Shown here: positions 8,759-17,328 of the stretch, one piece after another
Layout of the letters: each line of letters begins with the position of its first letter
How positions within the stretch are numbered: the stretch's first letter is position 1
Source: Candidatus Zixiibacteriota bacterium
Lineage (GTDB): Bacteria; Zixibacteria; MSB-5A5; GN15; FEB-12
NCBI GenBank assembly: GCA_035380245.1
Contig: DAOSXA010000003.1
Span: 434,001 to 498,000 of the forward strand
DNA: 64,000 nt
Direction of reading: 5' to 3'
Notes under the pieces: model-generated
The model's input: only the letters and a program-made list of their open reading frames with translations
Database searches by the model: none
What the model was told of the DNA's origin: nothing
Made by a program: the position numbers and the translations under genes

Positions 8759-9250
8759 TTGCCTACGCATCCCGACGATAGACATAAGCTGAAGGTAGGA
8801 GACGAAGCGCCGGATTTCACCTTACCTACGCACAATGAGGGGGAGTTGAATCTCAACTGGTATCGCGATCGGAAGAACGTCGTGCTGGCGTTCTATCCGG
8901 CTGACTGGACGCCGGTCTGCGCCACTCAGGTGCCCGGTTATCAGGAAGTCTACGAACGGTTTGAAGATTATGATTGCCAATTGCTGTGTGTCTCGTGCGA
9001 TTCGATTCCATGCCATATCGCCTGGGCGCGTTCCATGGGTGGTCTGTCATTTCCATTGATGTCGGATTTCTGGCCACACGGTGAGGTTGCCAAGCTCTAT
9101 GGAGAATTTAACACACGGGGATTCTCGAATCGTTCCGTGTATTTAATTGACAAGAAAGGCATTATCCGATTCATCGAACGAGTCGATCCCGCCGAAATGC
9201 CCGATAACGATAAGCTGTTCAATCAACTGGCAGCCTTACAGGAAAAATAG
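8759..9250 (+). CDS. peroxiredoxin, AhpC/TSA family
   Basis: This thiol peroxidase has the peroxidatic Cys in FYPADWTPVCATQ (about residue 54) and a conserved Arg in the NRSVYLID segment. A second Cys in the DSIPCHIAW segment could serve as a resolving residue. Length (about 161-163) is typical of the AhpE/1-Cys-like members. The start is problematic. The first allowed codon, TTG at 8759, directly abuts the GGAGG at 8754-8758, leaving no spacing. The in-frame codon at proper spacing is ACG at 8765, a one-base variant of ATG. It lies between the rubredoxin and a second peroxiredoxin. Confidence 0.9.
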   Translation: MPTHPDDRHKLKVGDEAPDFTLPTHNEGELNLNWYRDRKNVVLAFYPADWTPVCATQVPGYQEVYERFEDYDCQLLCVSCDSIPCHIAWARSMGGLSFPLMSDFWPHGEVAKLYGEFNTRGFSNRSVYLIDKKGIIRFIERVDPAEMPDNDKLFNQLAALQEK

Positions 9251-9274
9251 GGGAACAAGAGCATCTTTGCTTCG

Positions 9275-9290
9275 GTTGTGTTAACACAAC
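9275..9290. promoter_or_regulatory. 16-bp perfect palindrome, candidate operator
   Basis: GTTGTGTTAACACAAC reads the same on both strands. It lies in the 57-base gap between the two peroxiredoxin genes, 18 bases before the second start codon. A dyad of this kind suits a dimeric regulator, but no matching regulator gene is nearby. Confidence 0.4.
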
Positions 9291-9307
9291 TTATGGAGGA
9301 ATGAAGT

Positions 9308-9745
9308 ATGCTTACAATCGGTTCCAAAGCACCGACCTTCAACCTGGACGGCTCCGGTGGCGGTAAGGTCTCGCTCGCATCTCTTAAGGGGCATTTCGCC
9401 GTTATAGTTTTTTATCCTCGGAACAATACCCCCGGCTGTAACCGGCAGTTAACCGGTCTGGAACAAGCCCGCCCGGAATTCGAGAAACTCAATACTTTGG
9501 TGCTGGCTATTAATCCAGCCGATATAAAATCTCACCAAAACTACTGCGAGAAGAAGGGCTTCAAGTTCCCGATTTTATCCGATCCCGAGCGTCTGACGCT
9601 GACCAGGTACAAAGCTCTCAAGGATGACGGTCAGAAAGTGCAACGGTCGGTGTATGCGGTCGATCCCGACGGAAAAATCATTTTTGCCCAACAAGGACAA
9701 GCCGACTATAAAGAGATCATGGAGTTGATCAAGAGCCGAATGTAA
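9308..9745 (+). CDS. peroxiredoxin, PrxQ/Bcp-like
   Basis: The 145-residue thioredoxin-fold peroxidase carries the signature FYPRNNTPGCNRQLTG with the peroxidatic Cys near residue 43. It lacks the second Cys five residues later that is typical of PrxQ/Bcp. Another Cys occurs further on (NYCEKKGF) and could resolve the sulfenic acid. The rest of the fold (FPILSDP, SVYAVDPDGKI) matches the family. AGGAATGAAGT precedes the ATG. The stop codon is two bases before the next gene, a reductase that could supply electrons. Role: reduction of peroxides in the cytoplasm. Confidence 0.9.
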   Translation: MLTIGSKAPTFNLDGSGGGKVSLASLKGHFAVIVFYPRNNTPGCNRQLTGLEQARPEFEKLNTLVLAINPADIKSHQNYCEKKGFKFPILSDPERLTLTRYKALKDDGQKVQRSVYAVDPDGKIIFAQQGQADYKEIMELIKSRM

Positions 9746-9747
9746 CC

Positions 9748-10812
9748 ATGAGTGCTCAATTTTCAGGCGACAGGCAATCTGAAATTTACGACATCACTAT
9801 CATTGGGGCCGGACCGGTCGGTCTCTATGGTCTCTATTATGCCGGTTTGCGTTTGATGAAAGCCAAGGCTGTCGATATGCTGGAGGAAGTAGGCGGTGGC
9901 CTGACGGCGCTCTATCCCGAGAAATATATTTACGATGTGGCCGGTTTCCCCGAGGTATTGGCCAAGGATCTCGTTAAGCAGCTCAAAGATCAGGCCGGAC
10001 AATACCCACAGACGCTTTGTCTGGGCGAGAAAGTGCTCGGAATAGAAGATGTGGATGATGACTTGTTCAAGATTGTCACCGATAAAGGCGAGCATTTCTC
10101 CCGTACGGTCGTTATATGCACCGGCTTGGGAGCGTATATCCCGCGGAGTCTGGATATCCCGAATATCAGGGAGCTTGAGGGCCGAGGAGTGTTTTATTTC
10201 GTGCGAGAGCCGGAGCGATTCAGGGATAAACGGATTCTGGTCGTGGGGGGCGGTGATGCCGCTTTCGATGCCTCATTGATGCTGGAGCCAATTGCTCGCT
10301 CGGTGGTGCATATCCACCGCAACGACTTCTTCAACGCTTATGAGGATTCGATAGTCAAAGTCCGTCGCTCTCGGGTAGATTTGAAAGCGCCTTTCTGGGA
10401 GTTGCAGCGGATCGAGGGAGAAGATTGGGTTGAGCGAGCCACGATTGTCAACTCCCGAACCGATGAAGCGATTGATCTCGAAGTTGACGCGATTTTCTTG
10501 AATCTCGGTTTTCTTACCAATCTTGGTCCGATTGAAGCCTGGGGGCTGGCAATCGATAAAAACGCGATTATCGTAGATAGTCGTATGAGAACCAATCGTC
10601 CCGGTATTTTTGCCGCCGGTGATATTGTTACTTATGATGGAAAACTTAAGCTGATCTCGACCGGCTGCGGAGAAGTGGCGGTTGCGGTCAACAACGCCAA
10701 GAACTATATTGATCCGAAAGCCAAGGTTAGTCCGGGGCATTCGACCGAAAAGCATGTTCCGGCCCAACGCAAAATGACAAGAATGATATCTCAGAACGAA
10801 ATTGAAAAGTGA
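9748..10812 (+). CDS. ferredoxin--NADP+ reductase, thioredoxin-reductase-like type
   Basis: This is a two-dinucleotide-domain flavoprotein of 354 residues. The FAD site is DITIIGAGPVGLYGLYYAG near residue 16. The segment GGLTALYPEKYIYDVAGFP is diagnostic of the YumC-type ferredoxin/flavodoxin-NADP reductases. The NADPH site is ILVVGGGDAAFDASL near 162, and a final FAD motif is GIFAAGDI. The redox-active CxxC of true thioredoxin reductases is missing. Placed directly after two peroxiredoxins and a split rubrerythrin, it probably feeds NADPH electrons into that chain through rubredoxin or a ferredoxin. The ribosome binding site is weak; translation may be coupled to the upstream gene 2 bases away. 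Confidence 0.9.
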   Translation: MSAQFSGDRQSEIYDITIIGAGPVGLYGLYYAGLRLMKAKAVDMLEEVGGGLTALYPEKYIYDVAGFPEVLAKDLVKQLKDQAGQYPQTLCLGEKVLGIEDVDDDLFKIVTDKGEHFSRTVVICTGLGAYIPRSLDIPNIRELEGRGVFYFVREPERFRDKRILVVGGGDAAFDASLMLEPIARSVVHIHRNDFFNAYEDSIVKVRRSRVDLKAPFWELQRIEGEDWVERATIVNSRTDEAIDLEVDAIFLNLGFLTNLGPIEAWGLAIDKNAIIVDSRMRTNRPGIFAAGDIVTYDGKLKLISTGCGEVAVAVNNAKNYIDPKAKVSPGHSTEKHVPAQRKMTRMISQNEIEK

Positions 10813-10820
10813 TAAAATAG

Positions 10821-11900
10821 ATGTATTTCACTCTGCCACAGGAATACAGACAAGCCGACAAGAATGAGTTGATCGAGCGTATCCAGGCCGCTCGCAAGGA
10901 ATTGGGCGACCGTCTTTGTATCCTTGCGCATCATTACCAGAGGATGGAAGTCGTAGAGATGGGGGACTACCGGGGCGACAGCTACGACTTGTCCAAAACG
11001 GCAGCTTCCAGGAAGGATGTCGAACTCATCGTTTTCTGCGGAGTACATTTTATGGCCGAATCGGCCGACATCCTCTCGGGCGATCATCAGAAGGTCTTTT
11101 TGCCCAATCCGCTGGCCGGTTGTCCGATGGCCGACATGGCTGAAATGGCCGATGTACTCGAAGCCTGGGAATACCTCAAGCCGTTCGGTGCTGAAGAACG
11201 ATTCATGCCGATTTCCTATATGAACACTACCGCCGGACTCAAAGCTTTCACGGGCAAGTATGGGGGGGTGATCTGTACATCCTCGAATGCCCCCAAGGCT
11301 TTCAACTATGGTTTCAGTCACCGCGAGAAGGTTTTTTTCTTCCCGGATGAAAACCTCGGATACAACACCGGTCTGAAATACGGTCTCAAGCCGGAAGAAA
11401 TGGTCCTTTGGGATTTCTCCCGAAAAGAAGGCGGTCTCACCCGGGAACAAGTCGATAAAGCTCGGTTGATTCTCTGGAAGGGACACTGTCATGTGCATAC
11501 GACCTTCAAAGCCGAACATGTGAGGAAGGTCAAAGAAGACGACCCGGAAGCGCTGGTGGTGGTGCATCCGGAATGCCCGCCCGACGTAGTAGCGGCCGCC
11601 GATGCCAACGGCTCGACCAAGTTCATTGTCGATTATTGTGAAAAAGCCCCGGCCGGGGCGACGATTGCGATCGGCACCGAAATCAATCTGGTGGCGCGCA
11701 TGGCCGCCACCTATCCCGACAAGAAAATTATCGAGTTGTCCGGTCAAACCTGCCCGGTTTGCGCCAATATGTACCGGACGACTCTGGGCGACCTGGCCTA
11801 TACCTTGGAAAACTACGCTGATCTTAAACCGATTAAGGTCCCGGAACCAACCCGTAGCGATGCCCTCATTGCTTTAGAAAAAATGCTTGAGATCGCCTGA
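10821..11900 (+). CDS. nadA: quinolinate synthase
   Basis: NadA condenses iminoaspartate with dihydroxyacetone phosphate to make quinolinate for NAD synthesis. The 359 residues match the longer Bacillus-type NadA. The cysteines are well placed for the [4Fe-4S] cluster: Cys101 in AGCPMADMA, Cys223 in KGHCHVHTTF and the CPVC pair at 311/314. The substrate-binding AHHYQR motif is at about 36-41. Only 8 bases separate it from the flavoprotein gene, so it is probably co-transcribed. No nadB or nadC is in the window. Confidence 0.95.
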   Translation: MYFTLPQEYRQADKNELIERIQAARKELGDRLCILAHHYQRMEVVEMGDYRGDSYDLSKTAASRKDVELIVFCGVHFMAESADILSGDHQKVFLPNPLAGCPMADMAEMADVLEAWEYLKPFGAEERFMPISYMNTTAGLKAFTGKYGGVICTSSNAPKAFNYGFSHREKVFFFPDENLGYNTGLKYGLKPEEMVLWDFSRKEGGLTREQVDKARLILWKGHCHVHTTFKAEHVRKVKEDDPEALVVVHPECPPDVVAAADANGSTKFIVDYCEKAPAGATIAIGTEINLVARMAATYPDKKIIELSGQTCPVCANMYRTTLGDLAYTLENYADLKPIKVPEPTRSDALIALEKMLEIA

Positions 11901-11974
11901 ATTCGAGAACATCTGAGGGGTTGGGGTGTTTCTATATCTTAGAATTCGAATTGAAGGGATAAGGATATAGATTT

Positions 11975-13342
11975 ATGGCGATGGATGTATTAGTCCCCCA
12001 GATGGGGGAGTCGGTGCTGGAAGGTACTATTCTGGAGTGGAAAGTCAAAGTAGGCGACAAAGTTAAGTTGAATCAACCATTGGTCGAGTTGATGACCGAC
12101 AAAGTCAATGTCGAGATTCCGGCCGAGGCTGAGGGAGTAATAGTCGAAATTCTGGCCAGGGAAGGTGAAGTAGTTCCGGTCGGTAAAAAGGTGGCGGTAA
12201 TTGACGACGGCAAAGGTGAGGTCAAACCTTCGACTCCCAAGTCCGAAGAGCCAAAGGACGAGGTCAAGCCACCCGAACCAACAGCCGCCAAGTCTGTTCC
12301 GGTTGCTCCTGTACCTGCGACCAAACCTGCTCCCAGAGCGACTGGGCCGATCGAACGGGCTAAGATGTCTCCCAAGGTCAAGATGATGATCCGCGAGTAC
12401 AATCTCGATCTATCTAGGATTATTCCGACCGGTCTCGAAGGACGCGTAACAGTAGAGGATATCGAGCGTGCCGTTGCCGACCGCTCCAGTTCTGCCGGAT
12501 TCACGCCCGGCCCGATTCCGGCGCCACCGGTAATGCCGTCAACTTTGTCAGTTGCGGCAAAGGATGCTCCGACCGAGGCCAAACCGGCCGTGCCGCTGGT
12601 CAAGGTTGATATCCCCAGGTTTGAACCGCTTCCGGAAGTGCAGCGTGTTACCCGTGAACCGCTGGTGGGGGTGCGCAAGATGATCTCCGACCACATGGTC
12701 AAGTCAGTGCAGACATCGCCGCATGTCACCACGTTTGAAGACCTCGATTTGACCGAATTGGTCAACTATCGCGATGAGATCAAGGGTAACTTCAAGCGTA
12801 CTTACGGTGCGAATATCACGTTCATGCCGTTCATCATCAAGGCGGTATGTCTTGGCCTTCATGAGTTCCCGAAGATCAACGCTTCGATGACCGACTCCGA
12901 GATTATCTTCAAACATTTCTACAACATCGGGATTGCCGTAGCTCGTGATGAAGGCCTTATCGTGCCGGTGATCAAGGATGCCGATAAGAAAACACTGGTC
13001 GAGCTGGCTGTCGAGTTGGCTGAACTGGGTGACAAAGCTCGCACTAACCGGTTGACGCCTGATGATGTCTCGGACGGGACCTTTACCTTGACCAATGCCG
13101 GAATGTTCGGAGCAACTGCTTCGACACCGATCATCAATCAGCCGCAGGTGGCGATTCTAGGAATTCACGCTATTGTTAAAAAGCCCTGGGTGGTCGACGG
13201 TGAAATCAAAGTGCGCGACATTTCGACTTTCGGTTTGTCGTTCGATCATCGTCTGATCGACGGGCACGAGGCGGTACAGTTCCTGCATCGGGTCCACGAG
13301 TATTTATCCGATCCGCGCAAGATGCTTCTCTCTCTGCGCTAG
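11975..13342 (+). CDS. dihydrolipoyl acyltransferase (E2) of a 2-oxoacid dehydrogenase complex
   Basis: Three classic parts are visible in 455 residues. One lipoyl domain (1-80) has lipoylatable Lys43 in LMTDKVNVEI. A Pro/Ala-rich linker leads to the E1/E3-binding domain at about 128-165 (MSPKVKMMIREYNLDLSRI). The catalytic domain contains SFDHRLIDG (His425, Asp429). It resembles branched-chain and generic pyruvate-type E2s and its substrate cannot be fixed; no E1 or E3 genes are adjacent. AAGGGATAAGGA precedes the ATG. The octanoyltransferase gene needed to lipoylate it follows after 7 bases. Confidence 0.93.
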   Translation: MAMDVLVPQMGESVLEGTILEWKVKVGDKVKLNQPLVELMTDKVNVEIPAEAEGVIVEILAREGEVVPVGKKVAVIDDGKGEVKPSTPKSEEPKDEVKPPEPTAAKSVPVAPVPATKPAPRATGPIERAKMSPKVKMMIREYNLDLSRIIPTGLEGRVTVEDIERAVADRSSSAGFTPGPIPAPPVMPSTLSVAAKDAPTEAKPAVPLVKVDIPRFEPLPEVQRVTREPLVGVRKMISDHMVKSVQTSPHVTTFEDLDLTELVNYRDEIKGNFKRTYGANITFMPFIIKAVCLGLHEFPKINASMTDSEIIFKHFYNIGIAVARDEGLIVPVIKDADKKTLVELAVELAELGDKARTNRLTPDDVSDGTFTLTNAGMFGATASTPIINQPQVAILGIHAIVKKPWVVDGEIKVRDISTFGLSFDHRLIDGHEAVQFLHRVHEYLSDPRKMLLSLR

Positions 13343-13349
13343 AGGTCCG

Positions 13350-14054
13350 ATGACCGATCTATTTAACACCCGCTATGGCTGGATTCTCCGGGCCGGTTTG
13401 GTTGATTACAAACTGGCCTGGAAATGGCAGAAAAGCCTGGTGAATATGAGGCGGGAAGGGTTGGCGCGAGACACGATCCTCATGCTGGAACACCCGCCGG
13501 TGGTGACGGTCGGCAAGGACGGGCATAAGGAGAATTTCGCGAAGTGTGACCTTGAACCGATTCATATTGAACGCGGGGGAGATGTCACTTACCACGGTCC
13601 CGGGCAGTTGGTCGTTTACTTTATTTTCAATCTCACCCGTCGCGGCCGCGACGTGCGCAAATTCATCACCAATCTTCAGCAGGGAATCGTCGATGCCTTC
13701 GCGGATCTCGGGATCGAATGCACGATTCGCAAAGGCGAACATACCGGGGTATGGGTTGGGGATAGGAAAATCGCCTCACTGGGGGTGGCGGTCAAACGCT
13801 GGATAACTTACCACGGGGTGGCGATCAATCTGAACACCGACCTGAGCGAGTTTAACCGGATAAATCCCTGCGGCTTCAAGGCCGAGACCATGATCTCAGC
13901 CAGGGAGCTAATCGGTAAAGATCTAGATATCGAGAACTTCGCGGATATTCTTTTAGAACATTACGCCAACCTTTTTGTTACTAAATTCGAGCCGGTCGAT
14001 TTGGCAAGCCTGGCGGAAGAGCTGGAGTCTCAGGCCGGCGGATATACGATTTAG
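13350..14054 (+). CDS. lipB: octanoyltransferase (lipoate biosynthesis)
   Basis: LipB transfers octanoyl groups from acyl carrier protein to the lipoyl domain lysine. The 234-residue protein shows the family motif RGGDVTYHGPGQLVVY near residues 71-86, the Lys-containing KIASLGVAVKRW segment, GVAINLNTDL, and the catalytic Cys174 in INPCG. It starts 7 bases after the E2 gene, whose product is its expected substrate, giving a sensible functional pair. lipA is not in this window. Confidence 0.95.
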   Translation: MTDLFNTRYGWILRAGLVDYKLAWKWQKSLVNMRREGLARDTILMLEHPPVVTVGKDGHKENFAKCDLEPIHIERGGDVTYHGPGQLVVYFIFNLTRRGRDVRKFITNLQQGIVDAFADLGIECTIRKGEHTGVWVGDRKIASLGVAVKRWITYHGVAINLNTDLSEFNRINPCGFKAETMISARELIGKDLDIENFADILLEHYANLFVTKFEPVDLASLAEELESQAGGYTI

Positions 14055-14091
14055 TAAATCAGCAGGATCAATTATACCAGCGAGGAGCAAG

Positions 14092-14838
14092 ATGGAACTT
14101 GCAGGTAAAGTAGCCTTTGTGTCCGGTGGGACAAAAGGTATCGGCTTCAGCGTCGCTCAAAAACTGGCCGAAAAGGGCGCTCATGTGGTGCTCAACTATT
14201 TCCGCAGTCGCAGTGCGGCCGATGAGGCGGTCAAGGTAATCAAGGGATACGGTGTCGACTGTTACGCCCATCGCGCCAACATCGGCAATCACGAGCAATT
14301 GCCGGGGATTTTTGAGAAAATCAAGGAGCGTTTCGGACAGCTCGATATCATGATATCCAACGCCGCGCTCGGTTTGTTTACCAGGATGATGGATATCGAC
14401 GACAAAGCCTGGGACCTTTCCATGCATACCAACGCCCGGGCGTTTCTCAATTGTGTTCAACTGGCTTCGCCCATGATGCCGGACCACAGTCGGATCGTGG
14501 CGCTGTCATCGTTAGGTTCTATTCGATACATTCCGGGATATGCCGCAATCGGCGTCTCCAAAGCTGCGATCGAGAACATCGTCAAATACACGGCGATCGA
14601 GTTCGCCCCACGAAAAATTAGCGTCAACTGTGTCTCCGGCGGATTTATCGATACCGACGCCCTCAAATCGTTCCCGACTTATGAGTCGATGCTCAAAGAA
14701 GTCTCCGAACGAACTCCTTTCGGGCGAGTCGGTAAACCGGAAGAGATAGCCGATGTCGTGGCTTTTCTGGCCTCTCCCAAGGCTTCGTGGATTACCGGCC
14801 AGACAGTGATTGTAGACGGCGGCTATTCGTTGATGTAA
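14092..14838 (+). CDS. fabL: enoyl-[acyl-carrier-protein] reductase, FabL type
   Basis: This short-chain dehydrogenase has 248 residues. The cofactor loop is GGTKGIG (residues 12-18). The catalytic region is SSLGSIRYIPGYAAIGVSK, with Tyr146, Tyr150 and Lys157. The Tyr150-x6-Lys157 spacing is that of enoyl reductases and not the Tyr-x3-Lys of ketoacyl reductases. The segment SGGFIDTDALKSFP matches FabL of Bacillus closely. A longer in-frame opening at 13975 overlaps lipB; the ATG at 14092 follows GAGGAG and is the better start. It completes fatty-acid elongation and so supplies octanoyl-ACP for the upstream lipB. An SDR of other specificity is a less likely alternative. Confidence 0.85.
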   Translation: MELAGKVAFVSGGTKGIGFSVAQKLAEKGAHVVLNYFRSRSAADEAVKVIKGYGVDCYAHRANIGNHEQLPGIFEKIKERFGQLDIMISNAALGLFTRMMDIDDKAWDLSMHTNARAFLNCVQLASPMMPDHSRIVALSSLGSIRYIPGYAAIGVSKAAIENIVKYTAIEFAPRKISVNCVSGGFIDTDALKSFPTYESMLKEVSERTPFGRVGKPEEIADVVAFLASPKASWITGQTVIVDGGYSLM

Positions 14839-14864
14839 AATAGGGATTAACCGTTTGGGATTAT

Positions 14865-14899
14865 GCCGATATCTCCTGGCCGAGATATCGGCGTTTTTC
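14865..14899 (+). terminator. rho-independent terminator after fabL
   Basis: GCCGATATCTC (14865-14875) pairs perfectly with GAGATATCGGC (14882-14892). GTTTTT follows. It lies 27 bases after the fabL stop codon and closes the nadA/E2/lipB/fabL block. Confidence 0.9.
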
Positions 14900-14990
14900 G
14901 TGATTCAGAATTATGATTGACGGAAAGGGCTATTGGGTTATATTAAACCAGAACAACATAGTCCATGTCTCCGAACGATGGGAGGTCAAT

Positions 14991-15728
14991 TTGTTCAAGC
15001 CATTGGGAATTTGTCTATTACTGCTGACTTTGGGGATGGTGTCTTATGCCGCCGATAATCCTCCAGGCGATTTCAGGTTGTTGCTCGGGATGTCAAATCC
15101 CAGCCTCAGCAATCTCAACGATTATTACATAGACCAGTTCGCCGCTCCGATCGGTCTGACCGATGAAAATTTCGGATCTGGTTTGAGATGGGGATTAGAT
15201 TTTTCTTATCCCATGTTCGGCGGCAGGCTGAGGGTGGGCTTTGTGGGGATCGAGACCGGTATTGACGACAGTGAACCGATAGATATGGATTTGGTGGACA
15301 AGTCGACCGCGACTTACATCGCCGACAGCGATTTCGATGTCTCCTGTGCGGTTATAATGCTGAGATTCGAGAAATGTTTCGGGGTATTGTCCCGAACGCT
15401 CTGGATTGGCGCCGGTCCGCAGTATGGATTCGGTAAAGTTGATCTGAGCACGAACTGGCTTGACGATGCCGGATATGCCGAACCGATTGATGAGAAAGTC
15501 AAATACGACGCCGATGGATTAGGGTTAAACATCGCCGCCGGCTCCGAATTGATCTCACTCGGGCCGGTGTTCTCAGCGATTGAGGTCGGCTATGACTGGC
15601 TGGATTTAGGGCACCTGCGAGACGAAGACGGCGCCTATTGGCGGCTGGATGTAATTTCTCCGGGGCGTGCTCTGGATCTTGATCTAAGTGGGCCGTACTT
15701 TCTGGTAGCAGCAGGATTTAAGTTATGA
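14991..15728 (+). CDS. exported protein, probable outer-membrane beta-barrel
   Basis: I chose the TTG at 14991 because GGGAGG lies six bases before it and it yields a normal signal peptide (FKPLGICLLLLTLGMVSYAA, cleavage before DNPP). The in-frame ATG at 14913 would put 26 odd residues in front. The mature part, about 225 residues, is rich in Gly, aromatic and alternating hydrophobic residues and ends in FLVAAGFKL. This fits a small outer-membrane barrel, but I recognise no family. Its stop overlaps the next start by ATGA at 15725, tying it to the lipoprotein array that follows. Confidence 0.7.
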   Translation: MFKPLGICLLLLTLGMVSYAADNPPGDFRLLLGMSNPSLSNLNDYYIDQFAAPIGLTDENFGSGLRWGLDFSYPMFGGRLRVGFVGIETGIDDSEPIDMDLVDKSTATYIADSDFDVSCAVIMLRFEKCFGVLSRTLWIGAGPQYGFGKVDLSTNWLDDAGYAEPIDEKVKYDADGLGLNIAAGSELISLGPVFSAIEVGYDWLDLGHLRDEDGAYWRLDVISPGRALDLDLSGPYFLVAAGFKL

Positions 15729-17326
15729 AGCGGGCTTTTCTTCTATCGGGTGGATTGTTGGCGACCTTACCGCTGTTGCTGTTGCTTGCCTTTGGATGCA
15801 GCGACCGGGACGAGATCCTTTATGATATCCCCGCCGATGTTTTCATCAATCCTGAGGATACGGTACCTATCGAAACGGAATGGATCGATTCCGCTTTCAT
15901 GGTACGTATCGAGACGGTGGAAGACGCCTATCAGGGGATGGTGTGTTCCCTGGCTGTTAAGATCAGTCCGACACTGATCGACGATGGGGCCCTTGGCGGC
16001 TTCGATTTGTTGATCCAATATGATGTCACGGGACTCTCGTTGAATTCGGTTCAACCGGGTAGTTTTCTGACCGATTGTGACTGGGAGTATTTCACCTACC
16101 GCCAGGGCGCAAGCGGCAATTGCGGTAGTGCGGCCTGTCCGAGCGGAATCGTGAGAGTTGTTGCTATCGCTGATATAAACGACGGTGAGAACCATCCGAC
16201 TTGCAGCGTCGATGATTTCGACGAAGAGGTCGAAATGGCCAGACTCTATTTCTATGTCTCGAATAACCGCGTGTTGGAATGTGTTTTCCTGCCGATCCGG
16301 TTCATCTGGTATGACTGCGGTGACAACGGCTTATCCAACACGTCCGGTTCAGAGTTATACCTCTCCCGGTATCTTTGGGACTCCGACTCGACGGTCGGTG
16401 ATTTTGATGTTTCCATTCTCGATTCCATACAGGAATTCCCGACTTTGTACGGCGCGAACTATGTTTGTGACACGCTCTACCAGGACAATCCTAACAAGCC
16501 TGAGTTGATTCGATGGGTGGACTTTGTCAACGGGGGCGTCGATGTGATTTGTGCCGATTCGATCATTGATCGCGCTGATCTCAACCAGGACGGTGTTGCC
16601 TGGGAGTTGGCTGATGCGGTCAAGTATCAGGACTATTTTATGCAGGGGCTGAGCGTCTTCGGCGGTTATCAATCGGCGGCAACCGCAGCGTCGGATGCCA
16701 ACCTCGACGGCGAAACTCTTACTGTGGCCGATCTAGTGTTTCTGATCAGGGTCATGAACCTGTCTCAGATAGATACTACCTGGGCCGACCCGGAAACCAG
16801 CACGCACTCCTTCGTCGGCGATATCCTGACGATTGATCGACCGGTGGGAGCGGTGTTCATGACAGCCGCCGGGGAAGTGGTACCGGAGAACCTTAGCGAT
16901 GTGTTCGATCTTCAATACTACTACAACGGTGAAGACACCCACATTCTTCTCAGCAATCTTGATGCGAAAACCGACAGCGGGCCGCTGATTCGTGTTCCGG
17001 GCGGATATGATTCTATAGAAGTTGCGACTCAGTTCGGCGGTGAAATGGTGCTTCTCGAACAAAGCTATCTGCCCGACATCACCGTTTCATCCAACCCCTC
17101 TGGCGGACTTACGCACTTCGCCTTTGACTGGCCATACGGAGGTGGCTGGATTTTGCGCATATTCGACTACAAGGGAGCGCAGGTTGCGGGATTCTACGGT
17201 ACTCCGGAACGCGATGTCGATTCACTCGACTGGTATTTCTCAGGTCTGGCTCCACAGACTTACTTCGCGAATCTCTATCGCGGAGACCGGATTATCAGAA
17301 CCGTTACATTGTTCAAGACAAGGTAG
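15725..17326 (+). CDS. cohesin-like/dockerin lipoprotein, array member 1
   Basis: The 533-residue protein has a lipoprotein signal (hydrophobic stretch ending LLAFGC, Cys25). A cohesin-like beta domain covers about 60-210 and contains GGFDLLIQYDVTGLSL and a Cys-rich loop. A type I dockerin lies at about 278-345, with two calcium-loop-like motifs, DLNQDGVAWELAD and DANLDGETLTVAD. A C-terminal domain of about 80 residues resembles T9SS type A or FlgD-like tails (FDWPYGGGWILRIFDYKG). The usual PNPF motif is replaced by SNPS. It is translationally coupled to the preceding barrel gene. It is the most divergent full-length copy. Domain names come from pattern recognition; the ligand is unknown. Confidence 0.8.
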   Translation: MKRAFLLSGGLLATLPLLLLLAFGCSDRDEILYDIPADVFINPEDTVPIETEWIDSAFMVRIETVEDAYQGMVCSLAVKISPTLIDDGALGGFDLLIQYDVTGLSLNSVQPGSFLTDCDWEYFTYRQGASGNCGSAACPSGIVRVVAIADINDGENHPTCSVDDFDEEVEMARLYFYVSNNRVLECVFLPIRFIWYDCGDNGLSNTSGSELYLSRYLWDSDSTVGDFDVSILDSIQEFPTLYGANYVCDTLYQDNPNKPELIRWVDFVNGGVDVICADSIIDRADLNQDGVAWELADAVKYQDYFMQGLSVFGGYQSAATAASDANLDGETLTVADLVFLIRVMNLSQIDTTWADPETSTHSFVGDILTIDRPVGAVFMTAAGEVVPENLSDVFDLQYYYNGEDTHILLSNLDAKTDSGPLIRVPGGYDSIEVATQFGGEMVLLEQSYLPDITVSSNPSGGLTHFAFDWPYGGGWILRIFDYKGAQVAGFYGTPERDVDSLDWYFSGLAPQTYFANLYRGDRIIRTVTLFKTR

Positions 17327-17328
17327 GT

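Noticed and set aside
10791..11747. 318-codon open frame on the - strand
   Set aside because: It is antisense to nadA, which has all its catalytic motifs; composition (many His, Phe and Arg) is typical of a shadow frame.
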